A DNA stretch of 64,000 nt from Mugil cephalus. Its lineage: Eukaryota > Chordata > Actinopteri > Mugiliformes > Mugilidae. This document shows, in pieces, positions 12,059 through 24,990 of the stretch (positions are counted from its first letter, which is position 1; every line of letters begins with the position of its first letter). Below the pieces are notes generated by a model. That model ran no database searches, was not told where the DNA came from, and worked only from the letters and a program-made list of their open reading frames with translations. The translations under genes were made by a program, and so were the position numbers. Where the stretch lies: the NCBI RefSeq assembly GCF_022458985.1, contig NC_061777.1, positions 17,883,668 through 17,947,667 on the forward strand, written 5' to 3'.

Positions 12059-12481
12059 TTTGTGTTTAAGAAATATTCTTCATACATACATACATACATA
12101 TCGGACACGCACTGTCGACCCTTCGCGGCTATTTAACCTAAAAAACGTGCGTTTGCAGCGTTGCCTTCAACCAGATGTTGATCTCAGTCTCGTGGCCGTA
12201 AAAGATTGATTTTGGACTTTAAAGTAAAAAGGAAGGTGTAATCCCCTTTTCTTGTTTTCTACAACTACTGGATTGTTAGTTGTAAGTACATAAAATAATC
12301 AACTTTATCTACTTTTGGAACAGGTTCACATATACATCTTAAACAATACAATTCAATTACCTCACAGTCAACATATTCATCATAAATTAAGTGGCACAGT
12401 ATAAGTTAAACTTGTGGTACTGAGCATGTAGAAGTCGAATTCTGAATCGTATCAGGCTTTAAATCAAGATGAAGGAAACAC

Positions 12482-12735
12482 TCACCCATTTCCAGAAGCT
12501 GTCTTCTAGTCTCTGGCCTCACTGTGTTTTGTGACAGTAATTCAAGTGACGCTCTCTTCAACTTGACACCACGAAATAGGAAGGTGTCTCCACAGGACAG
12601 TTTCATTGGTCGACTGATCGCACCACAGCAAATGAGGCTGGGAAACGGAGTTTTTTTTCTCTCTCTCCTTCCTCGCTTCACTCAATATCTGTTCTTTCTG
12701 TTTCATCTCCTGATTTTCAGACAACGGCAGCTGTA
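12482..12735 (-). other. Exon-like open segment of unknown status
   Basis: Two overlapping minus-strand frames look mildly protein-like. One has SENQEMKQKEQILSEARKER after an acceptor-like site. The other has MKLSCGDTFLFRGVKLKRAS and VRPETRRQLLEMG and runs into a strong donor (ATGG|GTGAGT near 12482). No consistent join to neighbouring segments was found, so coding status is doubtful. Confidence 0.2.
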
Positions 12736-13871
12736 TTTAAATCCTGCGACTAGATGCGCGGTTTGAGCAGCGTCTGGCGCAATGAACCCAACAGTGCTGT
12801 CTGCCTGTGAGGAGGCTTAAATTGCCCTTGTACTCACGGTGCCACCATCAACCATCATGTGGAAATGTAATGTCATTTCTCATTGTGTGTATCACTGCAG
12901 ATTGTGTGCGCGCAATAAACAACAAGAGGCGACGGTTAAAAGTCACAATTAAGCGACGTGATGAGAAGACTGTGAAAACACCTCTAAATATATGCTTATG
13001 CTGTTCATTTAAGAGATGAAACCAAACCTAACATATGATTTAAAAAAAAAAAACCTTATCACCTTCCGTCTACTCTACAGGCGGGACTCAAATTCAGCAA
13101 AATTGTTGCATTTGGGGAAGTGAAAGAAACATTTAACTGATGGCCAGATAAAGCTTTAAAGACCTCTAACTGTAGGAATAACATTTCCTGGATGTCAGCA
13201 TTACTATAAAATACATTATGACAGAAAGGAAGACTACACTTACTGCGTGCCGGGGCGGGAAGCAAATATTCCATGAAGGATGACACTGGACAAGTTGGCT
13301 CCTCCATGACTGAAGTTCGTCCACCCCTTCCAACCAGAATATTCAGTGGCCAAGGTGCATGCAGATGTGTGTGTGTGTGTGGGAGACATTTCCTGCATTT
13401 CCTGTTCCACCAAAATGTATATTGTCACATTTCATTGGGAATTTGCATCTGGACTCCTGAAAACGTAAGGACAGGTAGGGCGGCCATTCCGACGAGCCCG
13501 CGGGGCCGATGCCACACACAGCGAGAAAAGGCGACTTCATTTCAGGGTGATGTAACTTCGAGTTGCTTTGCCTCATTTTCAGTAATCACAACTTTTATCA
13601 TTGATTGCATCATGTTGAAGGAAATTCATACTTGGCAACTCACAACGGCTGATGCCTGAGTGGGCATGGCTCACATAAACGGGCAGTTTTTTGGAAGCAG
13701 GCAGGCAGGCAGGCCGCTGCATTGCTCTTAAGAGTGGTGCATTTTAAGGAAGAGGGAATGTGCTACTTCTTTAAAATGGTTTCTACTGACCATAGCCGAG
13801 AGATATTGGTTAAAAATAAAATGCCAGAACAATGCAGAAGCTGCCTTTCCCACTAGAGGTGAAAGACGGTT

Positions 13872-13902
<31 letters not shown>

Positions 13903-15671
13903 GGTCATCTTTTTCCTCACTAGCAGTTGTGAGTCAGGGGGAGTCGTCTTTCATGCCGGTAATGTGTGTTTGAGGAAGGTCGCTTTTTAAGACACCTCGG
14001 GTCAATCTTTTTAATATTTTCCTTTCCCTCTCTCAGTCTCATAAAACCCATACCGATCTTGTGAATAAAAAACAGTCGAGAGAATCGAAGCTGCACATCG
14101 ACGCTATCCGCATGTTTTTGATCTATTTAAAAGGGGGGGTACCCTATTCCTCCATCTGTTGCGGATAGAGAATGACATTTAAATGTCAAAAATAACCGAA
14201 TATCGACGAGCTGCCCAAATCTCAAGAGGGATTTTTTTCTTCTTCTTAGACTAAAAAACATACAAAACAAGTTTGTGCCGATGGGCCTTTTCGAAACATT
14301 CGTTTTTTTGTTGTTTTTTTGAGACGATGAGCAAAGTTCTGTTCGATGACGGAGTGTTCCGTCTTTCCACAGCTCCCACAAAAAAAATGGACTGAGTCAG
14401 ACTGAACTGGTTAAAACAGATCAATAAGAACTCATTGTGTGAATCTAGATTACATATGTGATAGAAAGCGAGACTGAAAACCTAAAAAAGCAACTCGCGG
14501 ACCGTCAGGTGCGTGAAGATTAGAACTTACAATGTAACGTGTAGCTTATGCCCACTGTGAGGCTTTATGGGAAGTGAATTCGAATTCCATGTAACCACGA
14601 CAATATGATTTGCTGAACCCTTTGTGAGTGTTTCTATGTTCTGAGGACAAAAAAAAAAACAAAGAACTAACGTGGGGACGATGAGCAGAAAAAAAAAAAA
14701 GAATAAAGAAAAAACATCGGTTGTAAGTTCTAGAAAATCCCCAGCGATTCATTTCAGACTTTCACTGTCATAAACATATGAGGTTGAGGTGAGGGTAACA
14801 CAATGTAAATGAGAACATGTGGAGAGAATATTGCGATTCCAACACAGAAAAGATTTCTTGTCTGAAGTGACTCACTATCCTGGGAACCATCTGCAAACAT
14901 GCACACACAAAAAAATAATATTAACGTCATTAGCCGGGTCACAAAAGGAGGTTTTTCCAGGTATGAGTAAAATCCTTCAGAGTACAATCCTTCAGAAATA
15001 TCTGTAAGGCACACGACGATTTAATAGGATGGTTTAATATTTTTATGTTTATACTTGGTCGATTGTGTAGGCGTACGTGGAAATTAACCTGAAACTACAC
15101 CCGATGATTAATATCTGAACAAGCAAATATTAATGTACATTAGAGAAGTTTCAGTTAAAATATAAGCTGCAATATAAGCTAAAAAATTGTCGTGAAACAG
15201 ACAGATGTAGAGGTAAACCAGGCTTTAAGCCTGTAGAGAAAAACCAGACATGTCCATTAAAAGATCTAAATGTGAAAATGGTAAAAACTAGTAGGGCTAA
15301 GCTGATGCCAACAGAGCCTGAGGACCATTCCTTGTGATATTAAAAGAGTAAAGTTAATAATTTGCTTCTCCTTCACCTGAACAATGATTTAAGTGAAAGA
15401 TGTGGGAGAAGTAAAATGAGATTTTCATGTGAAAATGAAACCTATGCATTAGAGGTGAATTCCCCAGCTGGTGCCTCATTCCAGGAAACTAACTGTAGAG
15501 CACATAATCAACGTGTGTATACATCTGAGTTCCTGTTAAACCTCTGAAAATCCCTCAAGTTTCTGTCATTTAAAGCTTTTTTTCTATAGCGCGTGCAACC
15601 AAAGACGTCCTGAGCCCATTTGGAAATGAATAAATAAAATGAAGTGATGGCAGTGCAGCTTGATTATTTCT
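12736..15671. other. Intergenic DNA between arid5a 5' region and dbnl 3' end
   Basis: No supported exons. Contains a poly(A) run at about 13872-13893, a small GGCA repeat near 13699-13713, further A/T homopolymers at 14649-14700, and otherwise unremarkable AT-rich sequence. Confidence 0.5.
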
Positions 15672-16788
15672 TTTATTATGAAGAATGTGCATTACAATAG
15701 ACTCTGGAGAAACGAACATGAAGGATGCGATGGAAACATGACACCTCATTGCGTTCACGATCAGTTTGATTTTATCTTTTTGTCAACTGACCCCGAAGCT
15801 CCAGGAGGAGAATTTAGTTCCATGATAAAAAATAGAGATCTTGCATAAATTCTGCTATCAAGCGGTTCAAATGTCAAAATTAAAATGCCACCAATTTCCT
15901 TCACATGCCCTCGTTATGGCACCAAACCACCACACGTGACTTATCAGAGGTCAACATCAGTCCATAAAAAGTAAAATAATGCCTTTGATTCTTTTTCAGC
16001 TCATACTTGAGAATTTAAATATGTTGAAATGACACGGTTCAAGTGAGGAAGGACTTGAAATGAAAATAGTTATTCAGTCACAGTTAAAAGGATCTTAACC
16101 ATTTTGAGCATTCAAATGATAAAGTCTACCACAGCAAACGTCACCAGTTTTTTTTTGTTTGTTTTCTTTTGTTTTAAATACTCATTTCAATCACAGTCAG
16201 GTCAGAATAGGTTTGAAATTCACACAGGATGTCACACTTCTTTCACAAAACAGAACAAGGAAAATTCAGTCTGCTGGTAAAGAAAGGCAAAAAAACAAGG
16301 CAAAATATTCTGCATGTTACTGGAACCATCCTTGATTTCTTTCTTGTTCTTTTTTTGTTTTGTTTTTTTTTTGTCCTGAAATGAAAACTAGGAACTGCTA
16401 CAATTAACAACTAAATCATACCTGAAAAAGAACTGAAGCCACTTTGTAAGGAATGTGAATAGAAGTGCCGTCAATGCTCACAACTGACTTTAGGGCTGAT
16501 CACGTTTACAGATACTTTTGGGGAGGGGGGGTTTTGGTCGGTACTATGCCATCAGTTGCTTACGACATCAACAGTTTAATGGAATTGCTTTCTTGAAATG
16601 AGAAGTTTCATAAGCTTCTGGCCCATGTCTCTATCTTTCATGTTGGTCCAAGAGGTGGAGGCTCATATGCTCCGTTGAACGTGATCTGTCGTGTGTGTGA
16701 GGACTAACTTTAAACTGCTCGTATCATCCGTGTCCTCCTGCACTAAGATGATCTGTGGGGAGGGGGAGGGGCGTTTGTGGGTGCTGGG
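15672..16788 (-). other. Probable dbnl 3' UTR
   Basis: Downstream of the dbnl stop (16791-16789) on the minus strand the sequence is non-coding. An AATAAA lies at 15677-15672, giving a 3' UTR of about 1.1 kb. The exact cleavage site cannot be read from sequence alone. Confidence 0.45.
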
Positions 16789-19056
16789 CTAGATGAGCTC
16801 CACGTAATTCGCTGGAAACATTCCAAAATGGCCGCCCGGCCCGTAGCCTCGCCACCAGCCTTCGTCTATCATCTCGATCCCGGTGATGATGTCGTCGGGG
16901 TCGAAGGAGATCTCCGTGTCGTCAGCTGAAAGAGAACACGAGCACAGTCACGTCTGGTCAAACTCTGCCTATTTAAAAGAGGATCAAAGATGACTTTATT
17001 TAAAGAAATGTCTGTTGAGTCACTCTCACAGAGGGACCACGCCCTGCTGATCAGAGTACAGCGGCATCTCTATGTTTTCATTCTTACCAAGTGGCGTCTA
17101 AAATCTGAAATCACGATCAGAAACCTGGATATGAACGCAGAATCACCGGCCGATGGCTCAGAGATGGTGCGAATTCATAACCGGCATTTCCTGCTATTAC
17201 AGGAAATATTTCCTGCAGGAAATGTGTTTTTATGTGTTGTTAGCGAGCTTGGGGCTTATCAGAAATCGAGCAAAACAAGTCCATGCCCAATTCTTTTTGC
17301 TGAGAGAATCAGTTTGAAATATCTCGGAGGGGGGGTAATGGAACAACAAAGAGCAGCCGCAGTGAGCCGTTCCATAAAGAGCTGCTGGGTACGGTTTGTG
17401 CCCAACTTCTGCGTTTCATCAAAGTTTCCTCTCTGTTGCAAGTGCTGATCGTATTATTTCGTTTTTTTGATTGAAAACGAAAACTAAGCTTTTCCCTTTA
17501 ACCACGCAAAAAATGTGAAAAGTCTCGAGTACTCGTGTACCTCTAATGCTCTAGTTTACAGCAGTAGTAGTTTACAGGGGGGTCAATTAATGTGTTGTGG
17601 CAAATATTCAACCTCCCTATCCCACATCCCCTTTTTTCTCACTCTCCATTGCATTCGCTGCAATAAAACAGTGGTTGGAGTTGGTGTACATGGGAAAAGA
17701 AAATATACGTGAAGCACCTCCATAGCTTAACGGTTACAGCCACATAACTGCATATGTCATAGTCTGATTCCCTCTAGGGACCCATGTTGTATCTCAGCCC
17801 CTTTAAATGTGTAAGAAATAGTTAAAAAAAAAAAAAAAAGCAAACATGACAGGCGTATCATCAATTTATTATGACTTTCTGAAGAGTCTTGGTCATCCAG
17901 TAATATCAGTTTGAGTGTAAAAACCCCTTGGATGAGTGGTGCTATGTCTTTAAGAAACCTCAAGGCTAGAGACTCGTTTTTAGCCTCATTTTATATGTGA
18001 TTAAGATTCAAATGGTGGAAAGTTACTGGTACATGAACATGTAGACAGTAACTGGCAGAGATGAAGGGACACTGGAGTAATGGAGCGGAGACTAGCTGGA
18101 AATGTTGGTAGTTGTCAGTTTGCGTATGAGTGCAGTGTTTCAGTTTGTGAAGATGGAACAAACATGTCAAAAAAAAAAAAAAAGAAAAGAAAAAAAAATA
18201 TCACTCACCAGCCTGGTAGTCATATAGGGCTCGGGCACAGGTGCCTCTGTCTGCTGGTGTCTCTTCGACAGTCGTGTCGTAGGTATTCTCCTCCACCTGG
18301 AGAGAAATTAGGTCATGTTCCAGATTCATTTATTTATTTGAAGAAAAGTGTCCTGATAAGTTGAGTTAACACCCACCTCAGCGGGCTCCTCGTAAACCTC
18401 CTCTTGGACGTACGAGTTGGCAGCCGGTGGCTCTTCTGGGAAAAAAAAAGAAAAAAAAGAGATTTTTATGAGTGCGATGGTGTGTGATCTGAGGCGATAT
18501 TCCACCAGCAGGTGGCAGCAACACTGCAGTTTTTCTGAGGAGAATGATGTGCTCTTATATTGTATATAACATTTTTATGTTAAAGCAGATGGAAGTGTCA
18601 GGAAACTGATAAAGTAAAAAAGAAAAAAAAAAGGTTCACACTGAGGCTGGTACATGGGAAATGTGCCCCCACCTTTAATCTCCTCCTGGGGTGCTGCCTC
18701 CTGCTCATCATACTCACACCTGGACTGCCCATCATCTAAATCAGGCTCTTATCACCCAAAACACAAGCACAGACATGCATGCAGAGGAACACCGTCACAA
18801 ATCTTCACAAGCATGATACCACCACCAACACCACCACCAGGCAAAGGTTTACAGCCTTCTTGGTATGTTTCACTCAACCAATAACAAGAAAATTCTTAAG
18901 AAAACAGAAACTGAATGGAAGCATGACTCATGACGAGATGAGATAAAGATTATGCAGAATACGCAGATGATGACACATCAGAGCGACAATAAGAAATGAA
19001 ACACAGAGCGTTTGTTATGTGTGAACCTGACACCCAATATGCAGTGTACGTGTTAT

Positions 19057-19101
<45 letters not shown>

Positions 19102-22100
19102 CGTGTGTGTGTAAAGCTCACACCTGTGGCACGGACAGGAGAGGCGGAGCCCCCTGGCACAGGAGAAGCTTGGCGCTGAGGCGAGCTGGCCGGCTCAGAT
19201 TCATACACTGGCTTAGACAGAAAAGGGCTTTGGAGGCGCCCTGAGCGGAGACGCACATTGATCCGTGCAAGAAAAAAAAAAAATGAACGAGAGCACTCAA
19301 TGAGCAGACCGGGCTGAGCAGAAGAAGAGACAGCGTAATGGAGACAGCGTTAAGTACGACAATTACGGGAGAGGGCGATCGCCAGCTGCTACGTACCGCC
19401 ACCGGACAGAGAGGCTAAGAGTGCTTTGCAGAAATGCGGGAGAGAGATTTAAAAGCGTTCTCATGAAAAGGTCATGGTTTACAAGCGGGGCGATACCTGG
19501 CTGAGGGCTAGCCGGGGCGGCTGGGGGGACATCTGAGTCGCTGGGGGTCATTCCCCTCTCTCTCTGCTTGAACATCTCTCTGGGGTTCATGGCACGTTGA
19601 GAGATGAGAGAAGCAGCCTCCTAGAAATAATAAATAGCAACAATATGCACAGAAATCATTAAATACGGGTTACTGATGAAGGGAAAAAAAGATGAAATGT
19701 TGGAAAGATGTCATGTGAGGCAAAGATCGGAAGATTTATGTTCCGCTGAGCTTCAAAGGACAGAGACACGGGCTCGTCTTTACAGCAGAAAGAAAGGAGG
19801 AAGTAGGTTAGTGGACAGAGAGCACTTTCAGGAAGGGGAACTCACGTTGGCCTTCTCCACAGATTCACCTCTCCTGACTCCTTTCCCCTGGGCTGCCTGG
19901 GCCTGCTCCTGCTCCTCCTGATGACGTTGATATGAATGTTGGCACCGCTGACATTTGCTACCTTCCTGACTTAAGTGTTTACGAGACGTGCGCCACCAAA
20001 ACTTCCCACAATTCTCACGCGCACTCGTTCCAGCTTAAACCGATTATAACTCAGAGCGTGATGTTGACACTGAGGCACTCACCCAGCGTTGTTTCTCTTG
20101 CTCTCTAGTCTCGGCTTCCTGCTGCTGCTGGTACTTCCTAACAAACATCGAGAAGACAGAGGAAATGAGCCTTCCAACGGCTGCAACTGCAAACCCATCG
20201 TGAGCCGTTGTGCGTTCGCCTTCAGTTGTGACCTACTTTTGTTGATCGATTTGAGAGGCCCTCTCCTTATCCCTTTTGTCCCTCAGTGCTGCCTCCTTGA
20301 CCTCTCTGTCTTTCCTCTCTCGCTCCAGGTGCTGGCGCTCCTCCTCCGCCTTGCGCCGCTCCTCCTGCCGACGTTTCTCCTCTTCTTTCTGAAAAGCCAA
20401 ACAGCACGACAAGGTCATTGTCGCGTTTGGGATTTTGCAAATATCATCAATTTGATTTGACCAACAGCTGAAGAAAATGGCAAGACAATGAGGACGTCGT
20501 CTGGGTGAATCTGTGACAGGAGTGAAAATGAAAATGAGCCAAAACTGCAAATACAGGGCGAAGTTCAGCAAAGCTTTTGCTGAGTGCGTCTACATTTGGA
20601 TGGATAAAAAAAAAATGCATGCCTTGTGTTTTTCTCATAAGAGTTTAAGAGGAATGGAAGTGTGTGTTCAATATTTTTAAACGATTCACTCTGTTTCAGG
20701 GAGTTCTGGCACTTTCGATGAGTCATCATCACGCACAAATATATTTTGGGGATAATAAAGACTAAGAGACTTCACATTGTATTAATCAACGTAATAATGG
20801 GCTCAGGAGTTTTAGGCCGATAAATCTCTGGATTAATGAGCCGATTCCCAAGGACCTGAGGAGAAATCCTGTCCAGACTTTACTCTAGATTATCTGGTAA
20901 TGTTTACAGGTACAGGCTCTTAAACCTCCTGAACCACACCGATTCAAATTGGACATGTTGGCATTTCGCATTCAAACTCCGGACGATCATGTCAGTAGAG
21001 ACACGTCTACAAGGACAAACTGGAGCTGGAGTCGTCGTCAGGCAATGGCAAACACAGCGGTGTCCGAGGCTAATGCTAGCTAGCATTGTTGACAGGTATT
21101 ACGACTGACAGATAAAACCTCTCCTCCTGTGTGATGACTGATCGCATCTGTTCCAATTTCTCACCCACACTTGCTTAGCTTCCTCCTTGGTTTTCGCAAA
21201 GTATTTTTACAAAGTGACAGCAAATTGTGTAGATTAGTAGGTTCCCAAAAAGTTGTTGCGCAACAGCCTTCTTGGTTGTGTTGCACCATGATCTAAGTAA
21301 TACTATCCAGTGTGTGCATGTTTAGAGATTCAAGAGAAGAATACAATCTGGTGGAATATTAAAACTCCTGATGTCTGAGCCCGTCTTAAGGCCACTAAGT
21401 ATTAGCCTGATGCTGAAGTTCATGTCCATACCTCAGCCTGTGCCCAGAAGTTGTCTTTATTGGTCTTTCTGATTTCTGACATGGCGTTGGTTTTCTGGTA
21501 CACTGAACCCTGCAAGAAGGGAAATATTAGTTAATATGATTTTGTAAACGTGACAGCACCGTTCCACAGAAAACAACACAATGATGTGGTGTCTCAACAG
21601 AACGGCTTCAGTAACACTTTAATCTAACATTCGTGTTGACAGAGAGAACGGAAGGAAAAAAGTTCAGTGTATTTAGGACAATCAAGATGGGCAGCTTTTT
21701 CAAATGTTTTTAAAATGTTTTCAGTGGCAACAAGTAGAGGCATAAACGACATTTAGAATGTTGTGAGATTAAGGAGCCCAGCTAAGATCCGGCCGACTGC
21801 TTATCATCAAGTGCGTACCACAGGACCCTGGGGGCCGCTGTCCTGGAAGCGGCTGGGAGCTTCTTTGTGGAAGCTGTAGTTGGCTCCAGAGGCTTTAGCC
21901 ACTTTTTGCATAATCGCTTCGGGCTCCACATCCTCCTCTGCTCTGGCGTTTATCGTTACATGAGCTCCCTGGAACGGCAAGAAACAAACACAGTCACTCC
22001 ACAGACCAACAGGGAAACACCTACGGGTTTTTATCTTTGTTTATACACGCACCGCCCAGTACATACAGGACACTCACAGGTGTGATACGACTGAAACACG

Positions 22101-24923
22101 TGAGACGCACTCAAACGCTTATTTTTACCTTAAGGAAATTGGCCATGGAGCTGACATGATTTGCACATATTCCCTTCCTGGCATCCTTTACACCTTCTCC
22201 AGTCTGAAACACAAATGAATCATTAATGTACAGACTCAATGGTATCCACTATAAAGAGGACAAACAGATGGACGCCCATTAGCAGGATCCAGCACTAACC
22301 CAGTTGATGAGGACATATTTAGGCAGACCGGAATTTGGATCCTGGACGCGGCAGAAAGCGTACATCACTTTTCCACTGTTGAGCTCCTCCACCAGCTCCT
22401 CCAGGCCTCCATCTGATACACAAACATTGTGGAAAAGCCAAAGGGTTACTGTGGTTTCGTTGTGTAACTGTGGACATTTTTTCCCCTCTTGCAAATGATG
22501 GGGTGAGTGAGCACAGCCAAGCAGTCCTTTTGTGCCTATATTCCAGCACCGCAACTACATGCTGACAATGAAATTCCTGCACGTATCTGATAATATCATG
22601 TTAGGATCATAAAAAGGGCGACGGCAACATCCACTAAAGTTACTCACCCCCTTTTTCTGCCAGGCGGATATCATTGCTGTTCCCCTCGTAGGTGAACAAG
22701 CACCTGCAGAAAGCAACAGATTAAGGAAAATTGTAATGCTGCATGAAAACAGATCACACGGAAAGAAGAGGTGACACACATCATTTCACACTGAACTCAA
22801 TAAGAGATATTTTGTAAAGCTACATAAAACATGCCCCACCCTCCTTATTTATTTATTTATTTTACACAAAATACATTTTACAGAGGAAGTAGGGCATAAA
22901 CAGGAAGGAAGTAGTAGCATAAATATTTTTGCAGTTTTAATCCTCTTTTAAATGAGCCATGTCAGTTATCTTTACAGGTGTTGTTCCTATAAACATCCCC
23001 AGTAAAGACTCCTTAAGCTGAATCCCTGATTAGTATCACATCATTTCTTTTGGGGAATCCGTGATTTCCATTAGCGCAGAGACATTCAGTCTTCTGTGCT
23101 CTTTAAGTGGACATAAGCTCTTATCTTCTAGGTGTTAGGATTGCTCAAGTATTTTTAAGGGTCATTCGTGGGCCAAAAAAATATTTCATAGGCGTAGTTA
23201 TCACAAGATTCTGCTGACGAGCACTTGAGCGAATGAATGAACTTTGCTGCCATTAAACGTTAGTGCGATGAAATTCTGTTTGCCTACTCTCTAGTCACCC
23301 CCAAAGATCACACGACAAAAGCAAGACAACTGATCAGAGCAGTATTTTACCAGGTCCAGTCATGTTGGATGGGAAATTGTAATTTAATATAAACTGAATC
23401 ATTAAAAGAGATTTTGTGTCCTACTTTAAATTGCTATATTCGCCGTTAATAATCCATTTAAACAAATTACTTTTAATGCGACAAATTAATTTGACCCATG
23501 ATTAACACATGCACATTCTGTGATTGTGACTCCCGGCCGACCCGTACTCTGGGAAAGCAGATGGGTGGAAATGGATAACGAAAAGTGTCTTTTTCAACCC
23601 CCCCTCCCGCAGCTTGGTTCTCTCGACAAGACCAACGTCATTTGCATCTACTGTGAACTGAGTTATCGCCGCAGTACGTCAGCCATCAGATACCACTGCG
23701 GGCCAAGCACACAGCTGATGCAAAGAGCTGGATGGTTTGTCATGCAGCGGTGGAATATTTGTTGAGCATTAGTACCTTGGAGGTTAATCTGGAGCATAAT
23801 CTGGACTGTATTTGTCATAGTTTTTGTCAGTTTTGCAGTTGGATAAAGCAAGTGCACCAATTCAATCTTATGTTGATGAGGCTTTTTTGACCCTTGTCTT
23901 CAATTTATAGTACGATTTAGCAGAAGTCAACTAAAGATACATCAACCACATATGACTGAGTGTTAGCCCAAACAAATTCACAGTAAATAAGCTGCAACAC
24001 AAGACATCTGTGTCTAATTCACGTGGCTTTAATAGGACTCCTGTTCAATACAGTGCATTTAGCACTTGGTCTCATATCTAGGTGGAACTTGCTCACTTTG
24101 AAACTAGTCAGTACAGGATCACTTCTTTATTTGATCTTTTGTTTTGTTTCACAGCCAGCGCCATTTCACGAAAACGGTGTAAATTGCTGAGTTAGTACGT
24201 GGTGGCTTTTGAGCGCCTCAAACTATTTCCAGCCTGTTTCCAGAGTGAACACTGAGCCAGGAGGACTCCCTGGGCACCTCCTCCTTGGGATTAATTAAAT
24301 CAGGTCGCCATTAAACACCACAGTCGGCTGTCATCAACAGGTTCTAACTCATGTAATGTTAGACAATCAAGAGGAAGAGGAAGTTCTTAGATTTGTTAGA
24401 TGGGTTTAACTTCAGATATTCCACCCGGAAGTGGGCGCGGTGGGTCGTAAGTTACCCTGTTCACTTGTATAATTTAAGTAAACCAAAAACAGAAATACAC
24501 GCAAAGCAGCATGCTGTGGTCTGTGCTTCAGGCTGCAAACTAACATTGTCACTGGGTATTTTTGTTAGGTTATGTTTAACGTTAACAGACACCAGACTGA
24601 CTCTGACTGTGAGAACAATGAACCATCATGTCAACATGGCTGCATCAGAGAAATACCGCTAACGCTTGTACAAAATGCTCTGACGGGGATTACATTTTAA
24701 ACATTAATTCAGGGTTACACGTTAAGTTAATTTCATGTTGAGGTGAACTTACTTGACGACTGGCTCAAAGCTAGCCAAGCAAGCAGCTAACAGCCTGTAC
24801 CATAAAGAGCTAGCAGTGCTTTTAATATGTTGCCTCTTACCAGTTGGTGCTGGATTTTTCATCAACCACTTCTTTGAAAGCAGCCGTTAACGCAGGACCG
24901 TTTTTGATGAGGTTAACTGCCAT
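16789..24923 (-). CDS. dbnl: Drebrin-like protein (mAbp1), complete, 15 coding exons
   Basis: Exons in transcription order are 24923-24841, 22703-22648, 22412-22300, 22203-22129, 21968-21819, 21509-21432, 20388-20237, 20137-20083, 19917-19846, 19620-19497, 19240-19124, 18735-18673, 18435-18377, 18296-18209 and 16925-16789. Phases agree and they sum to 1422 bases (473 residues; human DBNL is about 430). Residues 1-130 form the ADF-H actin-binding domain ([36 protein letters not shown]). Residues 175-260 are a charged [19 protein letters not shown] coiled coil. A Pro/Ser-rich linker with tyrosine motifs (EEVYEEP, ENTYDTT) follows, then an SH3 domain at about 420-473 ([43 protein letters not shown]). 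The family links F-actin to dynamin-dependent endocytosis and receptor signalling at the cortex; the tyrosines resemble Src-family sites. The start ATG matches the family N-terminus ([12 protein letters not shown]). Neighbouring ube2d4 lies upstream on the same strand, as in human 7p13. Confidence 0.96.
18505..18518 (+). promoter_or_regulatory. CTCF-core-like site in a dbnl intron
   Basis: The sequence CCAGCAGGTGGCAG fits the CTCF core CCASYAGRKGGCAS at every position. It lies between dbnl coding exons 18435-18377 and 18735-18673. Similar strings occur in dispersed fish repeats, so occupancy is not implied. Confidence 0.4.
19059..19112. repeat. (GT)n microsatellite beside a dbnl exon
   Basis: About 26 GT units with one interruption, starting only 12 bases downstream (in transcript sense) of the donor of the exon ending at 19124. 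On the transcript strand it reads as (CA)n, a potential hnRNP L-type splice modulator. Confidence 0.9.
23390..23765 (+). mobile_element. Decayed hAT transposase fragment with BED finger remnant
   Basis: In dbnl intron 1, antisense to the gene, the plus strand encodes [20 protein letters not shown] followed by IRYHC. This matches the BED-type zinc finger of fish hAT (ZBED-like) transposases: CxxC, the YxRSTSxxxYH block, and the first His. The final His position is changed to CGPST, so the finger is broken. The rest of the transposase is not detectable and the boundaries are approximate. Confidence 0.6.
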
Positions 24924-24990
24924 CGCTTTGCTGAGTACAGCTAGCCCGCTAGCTAACTAGCTATGCTTCCTATTGGAGGAGTGGTGCTGA

